Assembly: GCA_944326265.1 (NCBI GenBank)
Contig: CALVDE010000003.1
Span: 140,347 to 204,346 of the forward strand
Source: an uncultured Bacteroidales bacterium
GTDB taxonomy: Bacteria > Bacteroidota > Bacteroidia > Bacteroidales > UBA932
Direction of reading: 5' to 3'
DNA: 64,000 bases
The notes beneath the pieces are model-generated. The model was not told the origin of the DNA. It made no database searches and saw only the letters and a program-made list of their open reading frames with translations. The translations under genes were made by a program, and so were the position numbers. Below, piece after piece: positions 54,370 through 62,678 of this stretch (positions are counted from its first letter, which is position 1; every line of letters starts with the position of its first letter).

Positions 54370-54593
54370 CTTTTCTCCTCCTCTCTCCTTTTGGCAATGT
54401 AGTCATCCAAGTCTGCGACAAGCCATTGCCAGCCCTGCGTATGCAGAACATCATAATTATCCACCAGATACCGCACTACGCCATAACGGTCAAATAGATC
54501 CATAACTTCCTGTCCGGCAGCTCCGATATGCATCTTGTACTGCTCAATACAGAAAGTCACGAAATATGCTGTATTCTGGTCTCGTTCTGTCAT
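54366..54593 (-). CDS. DUF3791 protein
   Basis: A 75-residue protein from MTERDQNTAYFVTFCIEQ; an earlier GTG is in the promoter. The family features FDRYGVVRYLVDNYDVLHTQ and WLVADLDDYI are intact. DUF3791 genes stand upstream of DUF3990 in many gut bacteria, and its position fits an antitoxin. It overlaps the downstream gene by 4 bases. Confidence 0.88.
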   Translation of the reverse strand: MTERDQNTAYFVTFCIEQYKMHIGAAGQEVMDLFDRYGVVRYLVDNYDVLHTQGWQWLVADLDDYIAKRREEEKR

Positions 54594-54613
54594 TGTTGCT
54601 GATTTGAGCAGCA

Positions 54614-54621
54614 CAAAGATA
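54614..54621 (-). promoter_or_regulatory. -7 promoter box for the DUF3791/DUF3990 operon (TATCTTTG)
   Basis: On the minus strand TATCTTTG is an exact TAnnTTTG match, 20 bases before the DUF3791 ATG. It would drive all three genes and perhaps tsaD. Confidence 0.6.
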
Positions 54622-54695
54622 GCAAACTTCTACTTTTTTACCAGAAATTTGACAATATCCCCCATTCTGCCTGCCAAGAAGCATCCTTGCTAAGG

Positions 54696-55488
54696 CTACT
54701 TGGGGAACTTGGCGACGAGGCTGCGCCACTGAGGGTCGTTTTTGCGGTCGGGGATGTCCGGCATAATGTGCGTGAGGTACTGGGCGAAGACACTGCCGGT
54801 GACGGCCATGCCGTAGTTGGTCAGGTGCTGGTTGGCCCCGTATGTGTCCTGGAACGCCGCCGTGGTATACAGAGACCTCAAAGTAGAGTCCGTCACCTGT
54901 GCCGCCTGCAGGTCCAGCCAGTAAGGACTCAGGCCCTTAAGATGCGCACCCAGTCTCTCCTGCCATACGGGATAGTTCTTCACGTGCTCCGGACACATCG
55001 GAACGGTCAGGAAGACCAGCCGGATTCCGTTCTCCTTACACAGTTGCGCTATCTTTTCCGTATACTTGGCAGAACTTCGGCTAATCTCGTATTCAGCCCC
55101 GTCCACCGGAGCACCCTCATCCTCATACCTGTCCAACGTGGCCTGGGAGAGACCTTTTGAGAACCGGGCGAACTGGCCCAGGTACAGGTCGTTGCGAACC
55201 CTGCGCTTAGGCCCCTCGCCCTTGAGGTTGCGCATCACCTGGTCCGGCTTGGTAAAGATATAGTTGTGGTTGCGGAAAGTCTCGCACCAAGCTATCGGCC
55301 AGTTGTGGTAATTGAACAGCAACGGAGTGGAGCGGACCTTCAGCCAGATATTCCTGCGGGCCCGGAAGCTGTTGATCTCGTCATTCAGCGCACCTTTCTC
55401 CAGCCTGAGCGGATCCGACTCGTTGATGGCATAGGTCTCCAGCACCAGCACTTTCGGCTTCTGCACCTTCAGAGCCTCCTCTATGGTA
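54696..55488 (-). pseudogene. SGNH/DltD-like surface protein, N-terminus lost to an IS
   Basis: The remaining 264 or so residues start in PTIEEALKVQKPKVLVLETY and end LVAKFPK. IRLVFLTVPMCPEHVKNYP and NQHLTNYGM (the catalytic D/N-x-x-H region) fit the SGNH hydrolase-like family used in acylating surface polymers. The first 60-80 residues expected in such proteins are replaced at about 55489 by IS sequence. The open frame that continues to 55688 is chimeric. Confidence 0.75.
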
Positions 55489-56115
55489 GGGACTGTCGTA
55501 AAATGTTGACATCTTTCTAACAAATTGTTTGTCAATGTGGTAGAGATTTTATATCTTTGAAATATAAACAAAAATTCCTCCAACAGGCCGTAGGAAGCTG
55601 AATTTGGAGGAATTGCAAAAAAACTTGCGATGTCAAAAATACAAAATTTTGCTGAAATAACACCAAATATTCCATTCACGGAGTTCAATTTTTATGATCT
55701 CTACAGGTCAACTTTCGAGAAGAGCGAGTTGGGCAGGATAAAGAAGCTGCTTCCGCTGCGTGAGATGGCGGAGAACTTCGGGCTGACAAGCAGGAGCCTG
55801 AGGCCAAGGCGAGGAAGGAAGCCATATTTCACGCCGGAAGGTAAGGTCGCACTGATGTTCCTGAAGATGTACACCGGACTGAGCTGCCCTAAGTTGATGG
55901 AACAGTTGAACGGCAACATTCACTACCAGATGTTCTGCGATGTGATAATCGCCCCTACGAGACCACTGACAAACTACAAGTTGTTGGATGACATAATTCT
56001 GGAGCTGTCGGGCAAGTTGAAGATCCAACAGCAGCAGGATATACTTGCAGAGATGTGGAAACCGTACATGGAGAATCTGGACACGATGTACACGGATGCC
56101 ACCTGCTACGAGTAT
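55489..56115 (+). mobile_element. Left part of an insertion sequence (IS1182/IS5-like)
   Basis: The IS seems to begin at GGGACTGTCGTAAAA (55489), next to broken coding sequence. It has its own promoter and the N-terminal part of a transposase. It is cut near 56115, where AT-rich foreign DNA begins. Its right end is not in the window. Confidence 0.65.
55528..55559 (+). promoter_or_regulatory. IS promoter: TTTG at -33, TATCTTTG at -7
   Basis: TTTG (55528-55531) and TATCTTTG (55552-55559) with a 20-base spacer: the full Bacteroidetes consensus. It drives the transposase at 55630. Confidence 0.7.
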
Positions 56116-56127
56116 ACTTTGGATTGA
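55630..56127 (+). pseudogene. Transposase, N-terminal fragment
   Basis: One hundred and sixty-five residues of a DDE transposase. RPRRGRKPYFTPEGKVALMF and NGNIHYQMFCDV belong to the DUF772-like N-terminus, and the fragment ends soon after MYTDATCYEY, where the first catalytic Asp of this group lies. The last few residues (TLD) come from the inserted DNA. It is not functional. IS1182 or an IS5 relative; the subgroup is uncertain. Confidence 0.75.
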
Positions 56128-56136
56128 ATTTTAGAT

Positions 56137-56165
56137 TTTGTGTAAACAAATAATAACTAACTTTA
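56137..56165 (+). promoter_or_regulatory. Possible cassette promoter (TTTG, TAACTTTA)
   Basis: TTTG at 56137-56140 and TAACTTTA at 56158-56165 are spaced by 17 bases, a little short of the usual 19-21, and the last base of the -7 box differs. It lies 36 bases before the first ATG of the cassette and within the foreign DNA. Confidence 0.4.
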
Positions 56166-56186
56166 CAGCATGAAATAAGCAAAATA

Positions 56187-56198
56187 TAACAATCGAGT
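56187..56198 (+). repeat. Direct repeat, left copy (TAACAATCGAGT)
   Basis: Identical to 62494-62505. The match extends leftwards to 17 of 18 bases (56181-56198 with 62488-62505). It lies just before the first gene of the AT-rich cassette. Confidence 0.65.
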
Positions 56199-56201
56199 TA
56201 A

Positions 56202-58121
56202 ATGAAGGCAAAACTAGTTTCACATCTCAATTCAGTTTTTCAGGCTTTGTCCATCGAGTCTGAGATAGAGGTGTATGACTGCTGTAATGATATACTCCCT
56301 GAATGGGCCAGACACTTATCTCATCCATTTAGGTACTTCGTTTGCACTCCCGCTATCGATGATTTAGTGTTGCTCAAAAAATTTTTGTGCAAAGACATTT
56401 TTGTATCTGGTAGAATGCTCTACTGGTATGATGGAGATGCGATTGAACCACATTGCGCACCAAAGCAAATTTCTTCTACTGGTAATTTTGAGAGTCATAG
56501 ACTAAAGACTAGCACAAGATTGCCAAGTTGGTTAGATGAGTATATTTTCAAAACATTACATGCACAATATGCTCCGAACCACGAGAGGTTTGATTTTAAT
56601 CTTGACCTAACAGAAACAGATGTTCTCAAGTATCTTGGAACATACTTTCCTCGTAGCTATGCGGAGTCATTTTGCATATTTGATAATCTTTTTAGAAATA
56701 CGGCATACTCATCTGTATTCCATATTGATGCCCCGATAAATATAGCGGCGATTGGTTGTGGTACTGGTGGAGACTTAATGGGCTTACTAACAGTAATTGG
56801 CAAGTACAGTACTCTCAATCGTCCCATTAACATTATTGCAGTAGATGGGAATAGCGAAGCGTTGAGCATATTGTCTCAGATTCTAGAAAAGTATAAGCAG
56901 TACTTTAAAAAAGAACTATCTCTTAAAATCATAACCCACACGTTTGTTGATATATGCTCATTTGACTTGTCATCAATAGGTATTAGCAGCTCATTCGACT
57001 TTGTCTTATGCTCTAAAATGATATGCGAACTTATTGCCTCTGGGCGTGGTCGTAATGACGATGCATACTATGATTATGTGATTAAGTTTTTGCCTCTTTT
57101 AAATGAAAGAGGCATATTCTATTTGTTGGATGTAACAACCCGTCAAAAGCACTCTACGTTCAACCCCTTCCTGCTGAATGAGCAAGTACAGCGAGCTATG
57201 GTTAATAATAATGACTATGTTGTAATATCACCTATTCCATGCTCGTTCTTTAACCAAACCTGCAATAATAGTTGTTTTTATCAAAAAACCTTTTCTATCA
57301 CTCATTCAAACATCAAAGATGATAAAAGCAAGGTTGCGTATAAGCTAATTGCTCATAAGGATGTATACCGCCTCATAGGCGCTGGCATAGAAGGTACTGG
57401 TAAATATCAAATTCATGGAGATAAAATTTGTCCTCACACAGAAGCTTGGTCCGGAGGATATATGGATGCCTTTTATATTCCCGAAACATCTTACAATACA
57501 TTTTTGAGTGATGAGGAGTTGCTCTCAACCGTAAAGGTTAATGACGATAAACCTTCAAATAGAGATTGTGTAAGTTCTTCTGTCTCTATTCCTGCAGGGA
57601 CTGCAAGTATGCCATCTCAAGATGATATGTGTACTGGAAGCCTAGGAAGTGTGACAGATGCAATAGACAATAATGAAATCTTATCTAGTGATGACTACTA
57701 TACAGGGTGCTATATTATTGACACAAATGTCTTTGTGGAAAAGCCTGATATTATTGACTCTATTCCAGAAGATTATTTTGTAGTTCTATCTGCCAAAGTG
57801 CTAGAAGAATTAAATCACCTCAAAATTAAAAAGAATATTTCAGTTGCTGGGAAAAAACGTGCAAATAGGGCTTTGAAAAATATTTCAGATAGTCTAAGTA
57901 GAAAGGATAGAGAAATAATAATGGAGGATTCTGATGTTAGATTACTCCCTAAGGATTTTGACAAACATAATCCAGATAACAAGATATTGTCTGTCGCACT
58001 GAAATTTGTTGGCGAAAATCCAATATTACTCACTTCTGACTTTGGTCTCCAAGCGAGAGCCAAAGCAATGGGGGTAGAATCAATTTCATTAAAGGAATAC
58101 AAAAAAATAAATAATAACTAA
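56202..58121 (+). CDS. Methyltransferase-like / PIN-domain fusion protein
   Basis: A 639-residue cytoplasmic protein. Residues 1-150 are not recognised. Residues about 180-330 look like a SAM-dependent methyltransferase: IAAIGCGTGGD (181-191, SAM loop), IIAVDGNSEAL (211-221, acidic loop) and FDFVLCSKMICEL (265-277). After a Ser/Asp-rich linker (445-500) comes a PIN nuclease domain with YIIDTNVFVEKP (Asp507), VLEELNHLK (Glu535-536), PDNKIL (Asp592) and TSDFGLQARAKAMG (Asp613), the type found beside PhoH. First gene of a four-gene operon, 1 base before the helicase. AT-rich, so acquired. Confidence 0.8.
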   Translation: MKAKLVSHLNSVFQALSIESEIEVYDCCNDILPEWARHLSHPFRYFVCTPAIDDLVLLKKFLCKDIFVSGRMLYWYDGDAIEPHCAPKQISSTGNFESHRLKTSTRLPSWLDEYIFKTLHAQYAPNHERFDFNLDLTETDVLKYLGTYFPRSYAESFCIFDNLFRNTAYSSVFHIDAPINIAAIGCGTGGDLMGLLTVIGKYSTLNRPINIIAVDGNSEALSILSQILEKYKQYFKKELSLKIITHTFVDICSFDLSSIGISSSFDFVLCSKMICELIASGRGRNDDAYYDYVIKFLPLLNERGIFYLLDVTTRQKHSTFNPFLLNEQVQRAMVNNNDYVVISPIPCSFFNQTCNNSCFYQKTFSITHSNIKDDKSKVAYKLIAHKDVYRLIGAGIEGTGKYQIHGDKICPHTEAWSGGYMDAFYIPETSYNTFLSDEELLSTVKVNDDKPSNRDCVSSSVSIPAGTASMPSQDDMCTGSLGSVTDAIDNNEILSSDDYYTGCYIIDTNVFVEKPDIIDSIPEDYFVVLSAKVLEELNHLKIKKNISVAGKKRANRALKNISDSLSRKDREIIMEDSDVRLLPKDFDKHNPDNKILSVALKFVGENPILLTSDFGLQARAKAMGVESISLKEYKKINNN

Positions 58122-58122
58122 T

Positions 58123-59187
58123 ATGCCAAGAAGGAGTTTCTTTATTCGAGAATCAGAACTTAGCGATGATCAGAGACAGGTTATCAATCGCAGATCTGAT
58201 AATTCATTTATTGTTAAGGGCTGCGCGGGTAGCGGCAAATCAATTTTAGCTTTATGGAAAGCTAAACAAATTCAAGATGAAGACAAAGGTACTTTCTTGT
58301 TTGTTGTGTTTACCAAAGCTCTTAAACAATATATGAGTGATGGTGTCTCTCAAATCGGTATTCATGCTAATTGCATTGAAAACTACAACCAATGTTTCTA
58401 TTGGAAACAGGACCCGGATACCAAGAAGTGGGTTCAAGGAGATTGGAAGAAGGGTTCCTACGATTATTTGATTGTTGATGAGGCACAAGATTTCTCTCAG
58501 GAGGATATTCTTATGTTTAAGAGTAAGGCTCGTAAAGCGTTGCTCTTATACGGTGATTCTGCCCAGCAGTTGTACAACTTCATTCCAGGAAAGACAACGA
58601 TCTCAATGGATGATATGGTGTACATTACAAAGTTCCCCACCGAGCAATTGGTATTCAATCATAGATTACCTAAGAAAGTTGCACGCGTTGCTGAATACAT
58701 AAATTCAGAAAGTGATGTTCTTGAAAGAAGATGTCAAAATGAAGGTACTGAATTGCCTAAAATTTTTGAATATCGAACATTCGAGGAACAGTTAGATGCT
58801 ATTATTCAAATAATACGAAACCGTAACTTTGAAGATGTCGGCATTTTGTTTAGACATAATAGAGATGTAGAAAGAGCTACAGCCTATTTTAAGGCCCATG
58901 GACTTCCTAATGTCGAAGCGAAGATTAATGAGTCCATTGATCTTAACTTTAAGTCTGACAACCCAAAGATTATGACCTATCATAGTGCTAAAGGTCTGCA
59001 ATTTGAGGCAGTCTTCATTCCTGAATGTACTTGTTCTGATAACGATGATAGGAATCCTCTGTATGTAGCTATTACGCGAACATATCAGACCCTCTATATA
59101 ATGCATTCCGGCAACTTATCAAGCTTTTTTGATGATGTTCCAAGGCATCTCTATGAGACCTCAACCGCACAAACTGATGAATTATAA
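58123..59187 (+). CDS. Compact SF1 (UvrD/Rep-like) helicase
   Basis: A 354-residue ATPase with all main SF1 motifs: Walker A GCAGSGKS (33-40), Walker B LIVDEAQDF (116-124), motif III LLYGDSAQQ (141-149), NHRLP (179-183), motif V MTYHSAKGLQFE (284-295) and motif VI LYVAITRT (313-320). It is about half the size of UvrD and has no 1B/2B insertions to speak of, so it may be a switch or translocase more than a processive helicase. One and two bases separate it from its neighbours. Confidence 0.88.
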   Translation: MPRRSFFIRESELSDDQRQVINRRSDNSFIVKGCAGSGKSILALWKAKQIQDEDKGTFLFVVFTKALKQYMSDGVSQIGIHANCIENYNQCFYWKQDPDTKKWVQGDWKKGSYDYLIVDEAQDFSQEDILMFKSKARKALLLYGDSAQQLYNFIPGKTTISMDDMVYITKFPTEQLVFNHRLPKKVARVAEYINSESDVLERRCQNEGTELPKIFEYRTFEEQLDAIIQIIRNRNFEDVGILFRHNRDVERATAYFKAHGLPNVEAKINESIDLNFKSDNPKIMTYHSAKGLQFEAVFIPECTCSDNDDRNPLYVAITRTYQTLYIMHSGNLSSFFDDVPRHLYETSTAQTDEL

Positions 59188-59189
59188 TT

Positions 59190-61397
59190 ATGAAACAGAA
59201 ATTATATATTCCAACATCGTCACTCAACTTCAATAATATTATGTCGAGTGAATCGATATCCCCGCAGTCTTTTTATGAGATGAGAGGATATGGTTATAAA
59301 CACTTTGAAAAGGTCGAGTTGAATAGTTTAGACAATACTATTCTATTGTACGAAGAGTTTCCTGATTTTTCTATTGACGAAAGTGAATTAGAAAACTTTC
59401 CTATGGTGATCGAGATATCGCCAGAGTTTTGTAATGCAAAAATATCGAATGTTGCCGAGGGAGTATATGAATGTCATGAAACAATATACCTCAACCCTTT
59501 TAATACATTGTTTTATTTTAACCGCAAGACTGAGCTTGTATCGACAAGAGCTAAATCAAGGCCTAGTGTAGAAGCAAAATTTGCAAACTTGTATAAAGGC
59601 TGTCTTAAAGTCGTAGCTTCTTCGGTTAAGAGGCGAAAATACAAGGCTCACATTGATGTGCAAGATTCATTTGACCGAGCGGCTTTTGAGCAGGATGTGA
59701 GAATAAACAAACTCAAAGGTTTTGTTTACTCCTATATCATTGCTGCTAATAGGTCTTGCAGTGATAATGTTGCCCTATTGAAGATGCATTGCAAGCAGTT
59801 AATCAATACACTGTCTGCGGCAACAACTTCACCTAATGGATATATTCAATCCGAGGCAATAGACAAACTATATGCTGATGTAAGAAGAGATATTGAAAAG
59901 ATAGAAGGAATCCAGTCTAAGGTGGATTCAATTATGAAAGCGAAATCTGATGAGTATCAGGTTCCACATCTTATTGATATTCTTCGAAAGGAAGGGCTGT
60001 ATGATTCTTGGAACATTAAGATTAAAAACACATATGGTCTAAAAACTAAAGTGTCCCTTGATAAGTTTGTTGCTAACATTGGGGCAGATCGATTGCAAGC
60101 CTTGGACAGCTATGAACAGTATTTAGATAGCATAGTAGCATTTTATAATAGCCAAAGACCTGCATTACCCGTCAACTTGGTTCCACAGATAAGTAGTGAA
60201 AGAATTATAGCACTACAAGAAGGAGACAAACAATTTGTTGTCAGTCTTCTTAACATGTATCTTAATGAATTAATTGAAAAGGAGAAGTTCCTATCAGGTC
60301 GATATAATTATGCTAGAATGGGTGGTACAATGTTTAGAGATGCTCTCGGAGATAAATGGGAAAATAGCGAGGAAAGACGATATGTAAATGCGCTTTTGAA
60401 GAATATCAACGAGTACACAGCATTCGACATTAATAGTTCCACGAATCTAACACTGAAGTCGTTTGCAGCATTCTTCCAAAAAGGAGACATCGAGGTGCGT
60501 AAATTGGAAGACTACCTAACAAGTTCTGGTATAGGAGATCTTAGGATGGCATTCTCTCTATGGGGTGTAGTCTTCGGATTTGCTGACATGCCAAAGACCT
60601 ACACAACGCATTTGTTTGACTCAGCTGAGCAGGAATATATTGAAGGTGTCTACAAATTTATCCACAAGTCTTTATTCGGAAAAGATTTGGAAGGATCAAT
60701 ATGTCCATATGAAGAGCCAAAGGATGATGAACCGAAGAGTACTTTGGGTAGATTTATTGAAGGTGTCGTAGATATTGCATCAAGACCGTTTATGGGGAAA
60801 AACGAAGGCGCAAAGAAATATCCAGAAGCCTTAGCTTGCGTTTTTGAGTCTGAGGAATTTGGCTCTTTGTCGAGTGCGGCAAAGCAACACTACATAAATG
60901 CTTGTGTAGAATGGTGGCGCGGACAGATTGATGCACAGTTTATTGCGTACGTCCAGGGAATAAAGCCTTTTGCAAAGACTAAGGGTAAGTGGGAAAAGTG
61001 TGTAAAGATACTTAAGCAGCAGTTACCTTCTAAGCCACGTACTAGAAAGAAAACGCGTGATTGCAATAATGGGTTGTTTAACTTTGATTTACAACCTTCA
61101 GACACAATAGCCCCTTCCCCTATAAGATCTCTCATTGTCGACACCGATATTGAAGTGCTAAAGAAATTAATTGTGGAAAAATGCCGAGTGTATGATTCGG
61201 AAATCATCAAAAACTTTGTGTATGTATATGATAAGCATCAACAAAGCGAAAGAAGTAATAACGATACAATAAGGCATTTTCGTAACTTGTGCTTTCCTAA
61301 GAACCCAGCAAACCATGGTAGCATAGAAGATACTCCAGCTAACAGAAGAGCTGTTGATGCGATAGTGGAATGGTTACAAAATAATTTTAGAAATTAA
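59190..61397 (+). CDS. 735-residue protein of unknown function
   Basis: I do not recognise this protein. It begins MKQKLYIPTSSLNFNNIMSS, a beta-rich start; the middle (residues about 160-460) is helical with many Lys and Glu; near 525-550 there is GRFIEGVVDIASRPFMGKNE; a basic patch (KPRTRKKTRD) lies near 620. No transmembrane helix, signal or NTPase motif is seen. As the largest member of the operon, with no other partners, it may be a target-recognition or scaffold subunit. It ends with TAA directly followed by the next ATG. Confidence 0.75.
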   Translation: MKQKLYIPTSSLNFNNIMSSESISPQSFYEMRGYGYKHFEKVELNSLDNTILLYEEFPDFSIDESELENFPMVIEISPEFCNAKISNVAEGVYECHETIYLNPFNTLFYFNRKTELVSTRAKSRPSVEAKFANLYKGCLKVVASSVKRRKYKAHIDVQDSFDRAAFEQDVRINKLKGFVYSYIIAANRSCSDNVALLKMHCKQLINTLSAATTSPNGYIQSEAIDKLYADVRRDIEKIEGIQSKVDSIMKAKSDEYQVPHLIDILRKEGLYDSWNIKIKNTYGLKTKVSLDKFVANIGADRLQALDSYEQYLDSIVAFYNSQRPALPVNLVPQISSERIIALQEGDKQFVVSLLNMYLNELIEKEKFLSGRYNYARMGGTMFRDALGDKWENSEERRYVNALLKNINEYTAFDINSSTNLTLKSFAAFFQKGDIEVRKLEDYLTSSGIGDLRMAFSLWGVVFGFADMPKTYTTHLFDSAEQEYIEGVYKFIHKSLFGKDLEGSICPYEEPKDDEPKSTLGRFIEGVVDIASRPFMGKNEGAKKYPEALACVFESEEFGSLSSAAKQHYINACVEWWRGQIDAQFIAYVQGIKPFAKTKGKWEKCVKILKQQLPSKPRTRKKTRDCNNGLFNFDLQPSDTIAPSPIRSLIVDTDIEVLKKLIVEKCRVYDSEIIKNFVYVYDKHQQSERSNNDTIRHFRNLCFPKNPANHGSIEDTPANRRAVDAIVEWLQNNFRN

Positions 61398-62408
61398 ATG
61401 ACAGAAAGCTATCCAATAATAGTTTCAGCCAGCCGGTCAACTGATATCCCAGCATTTTATGCCAAGTGGTTTGTAAACCGCTTGGCAGCTGGGTATGCAG
61501 TGTGGTATAACCCGTTTAACCAGCAGCCAATGAAGATCTCATTTGAGAAAACAAAGGTTGTTGTATTTTGGACAAAGAACCCTGCTCCGCTAATTCCATA
61601 TCTGCATGAGTTGGACAAACGGGGAATACATTATTATTTTCAGTTTACGCTCAATGATTACGAGACAGAGAACTTTGAACCAAATGTTCCCGCATTAGAA
61701 GAGCGTGTAGAAACCTTTAAGAGACTCACTGCTCTTATAGGAAAAGAGCGTGTGATTTGGCGTTTCGATCCTATCATTATGACTTCGCGCTTACAGCCAC
61801 GTGACATTCTAAAAAAAGTGTGGAAGATAGGCAATCTTATTAAAGGCTGTACAGAGAAACTAGTGTTTAGTTTTGTTGATGTTAAGAGCTACCGTAAAGT
61901 TCAAAATAACCTAATCAAAGACACCGACTCGTTTACTCGTGAAACTATTGATATGGCAGAGCCAAACGATGAGCAGATTAGAGAGATCGTTGAGGGCTTA
62001 GCTAAACTTCGTGAACATTGGAAAAATGAAGATGGCTGGAATTTAACATTGGCAACGTGCGCTGAAAAGATAGACCTTGAAGAGTATGGAGTTGAACACA
62101 ACAAATGTATTGATGGCGAACTAATGGAGCGCCTATTTTCAGATGATAAGGAGCTGGTTTACTATCTACGAACTGGCAAATTGCCAGAACCAGATTTGTT
62201 TGGCGGAATTCCAGAGTTCCCATCAGAATCAAAAAACTTAAAGGATAAGGGGCAGCGTAAACTGTGTGGCTGCATGATTAGTAAGGATATTGGTATGTAC
62301 AACACTTGTCGCCATCTATGTGCGTACTGTTACGCCAATACAAGTCGGAATGTAGTAATGTCCAATAAGGACAAACATTCAGATGAAAGCGAGAGTATCA
62401 TTGGATAA
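61398..62408 (+). CDS. DUF1848 protein with C-terminal CX3CX2C cluster
   Basis: A 336-residue protein of the DUF1848 family: IIVSASRSTDIPAFYAKWF at the start, VVFWTKNPAP, VIWRFDPI. Near the C-terminus are Cys290, Cys292, Cys304, Cys308 and Cys311; the last three make CRHLCAYC, the CX3CX2C spacing of radical SAM clusters, but at the wrong end of the chain for a normal radical SAM barrel. This suggests a 4Fe-4S protein, possibly related to spore-photoproduct-lyase-like enzymes. Last gene of the operon. Confidence 0.85.
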   Translation: MTESYPIIVSASRSTDIPAFYAKWFVNRLAAGYAVWYNPFNQQPMKISFEKTKVVVFWTKNPAPLIPYLHELDKRGIHYYFQFTLNDYETENFEPNVPALEERVETFKRLTALIGKERVIWRFDPIIMTSRLQPRDILKKVWKIGNLIKGCTEKLVFSFVDVKSYRKVQNNLIKDTDSFTRETIDMAEPNDEQIREIVEGLAKLREHWKNEDGWNLTLATCAEKIDLEEYGVEHNKCIDGELMERLFSDDKELVYYLRTGKLPEPDLFGGIPEFPSESKNLKDKGQRKLCGCMISKDIGMYNTCRHLCAYCYANTSRNVVMSNKDKHSDESESIIG

Positions 62409-62461
62409 TAAAAAATATCCGGAGCAAACACTATTTTTTAGTTGTAATAATGCAACAATAC

Positions 62462-62481
62462 TTCGGTAAATTTTTACCGAA
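62462..62481 (+). terminator. Hairpin after the cassette, possible terminator
   Basis: TTCGGTAAA and TTTACCGAA pair around a very small loop (8 bp with ATTT if the last pair opens). No T-run follows on this strand, so it may instead mark an element end. It lies 53 bases past the DUF1848 stop and 13 bases before the right direct repeat. Confidence 0.35.
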
Positions 62482-62493
62482 AAATTTAAAATT

Positions 62494-62505
62494 TAACAAT
62501 CGAGT
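62494..62505 (+). repeat. Direct repeat, right copy (TAACAATCGAGT)
   Basis: Identical to 56187-56198, so the two copies flank the cassette genes. Downstream sequence (from 62506) differs from that after the left copy. A GC-rich segment CGGATAAGGCCGGCTC begins here and might be the left end of the IS4-type element. Confidence 0.6.
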
Positions 62506-62678
62506 CGGATAAGGCCGGCTCAAACCCTTTAAAAGTTCATTGAAATATTGTCAAAGACAAATCTTCAAGCAGATGTGATTCTGTGTTTCGGAGTGTGGTA
62601 AAATGCTGAAAAATATATAAAAGTATTGCATAATTCATTGATTATTAGTAAATTAGAAGTATATCACCCCTTCTGATT

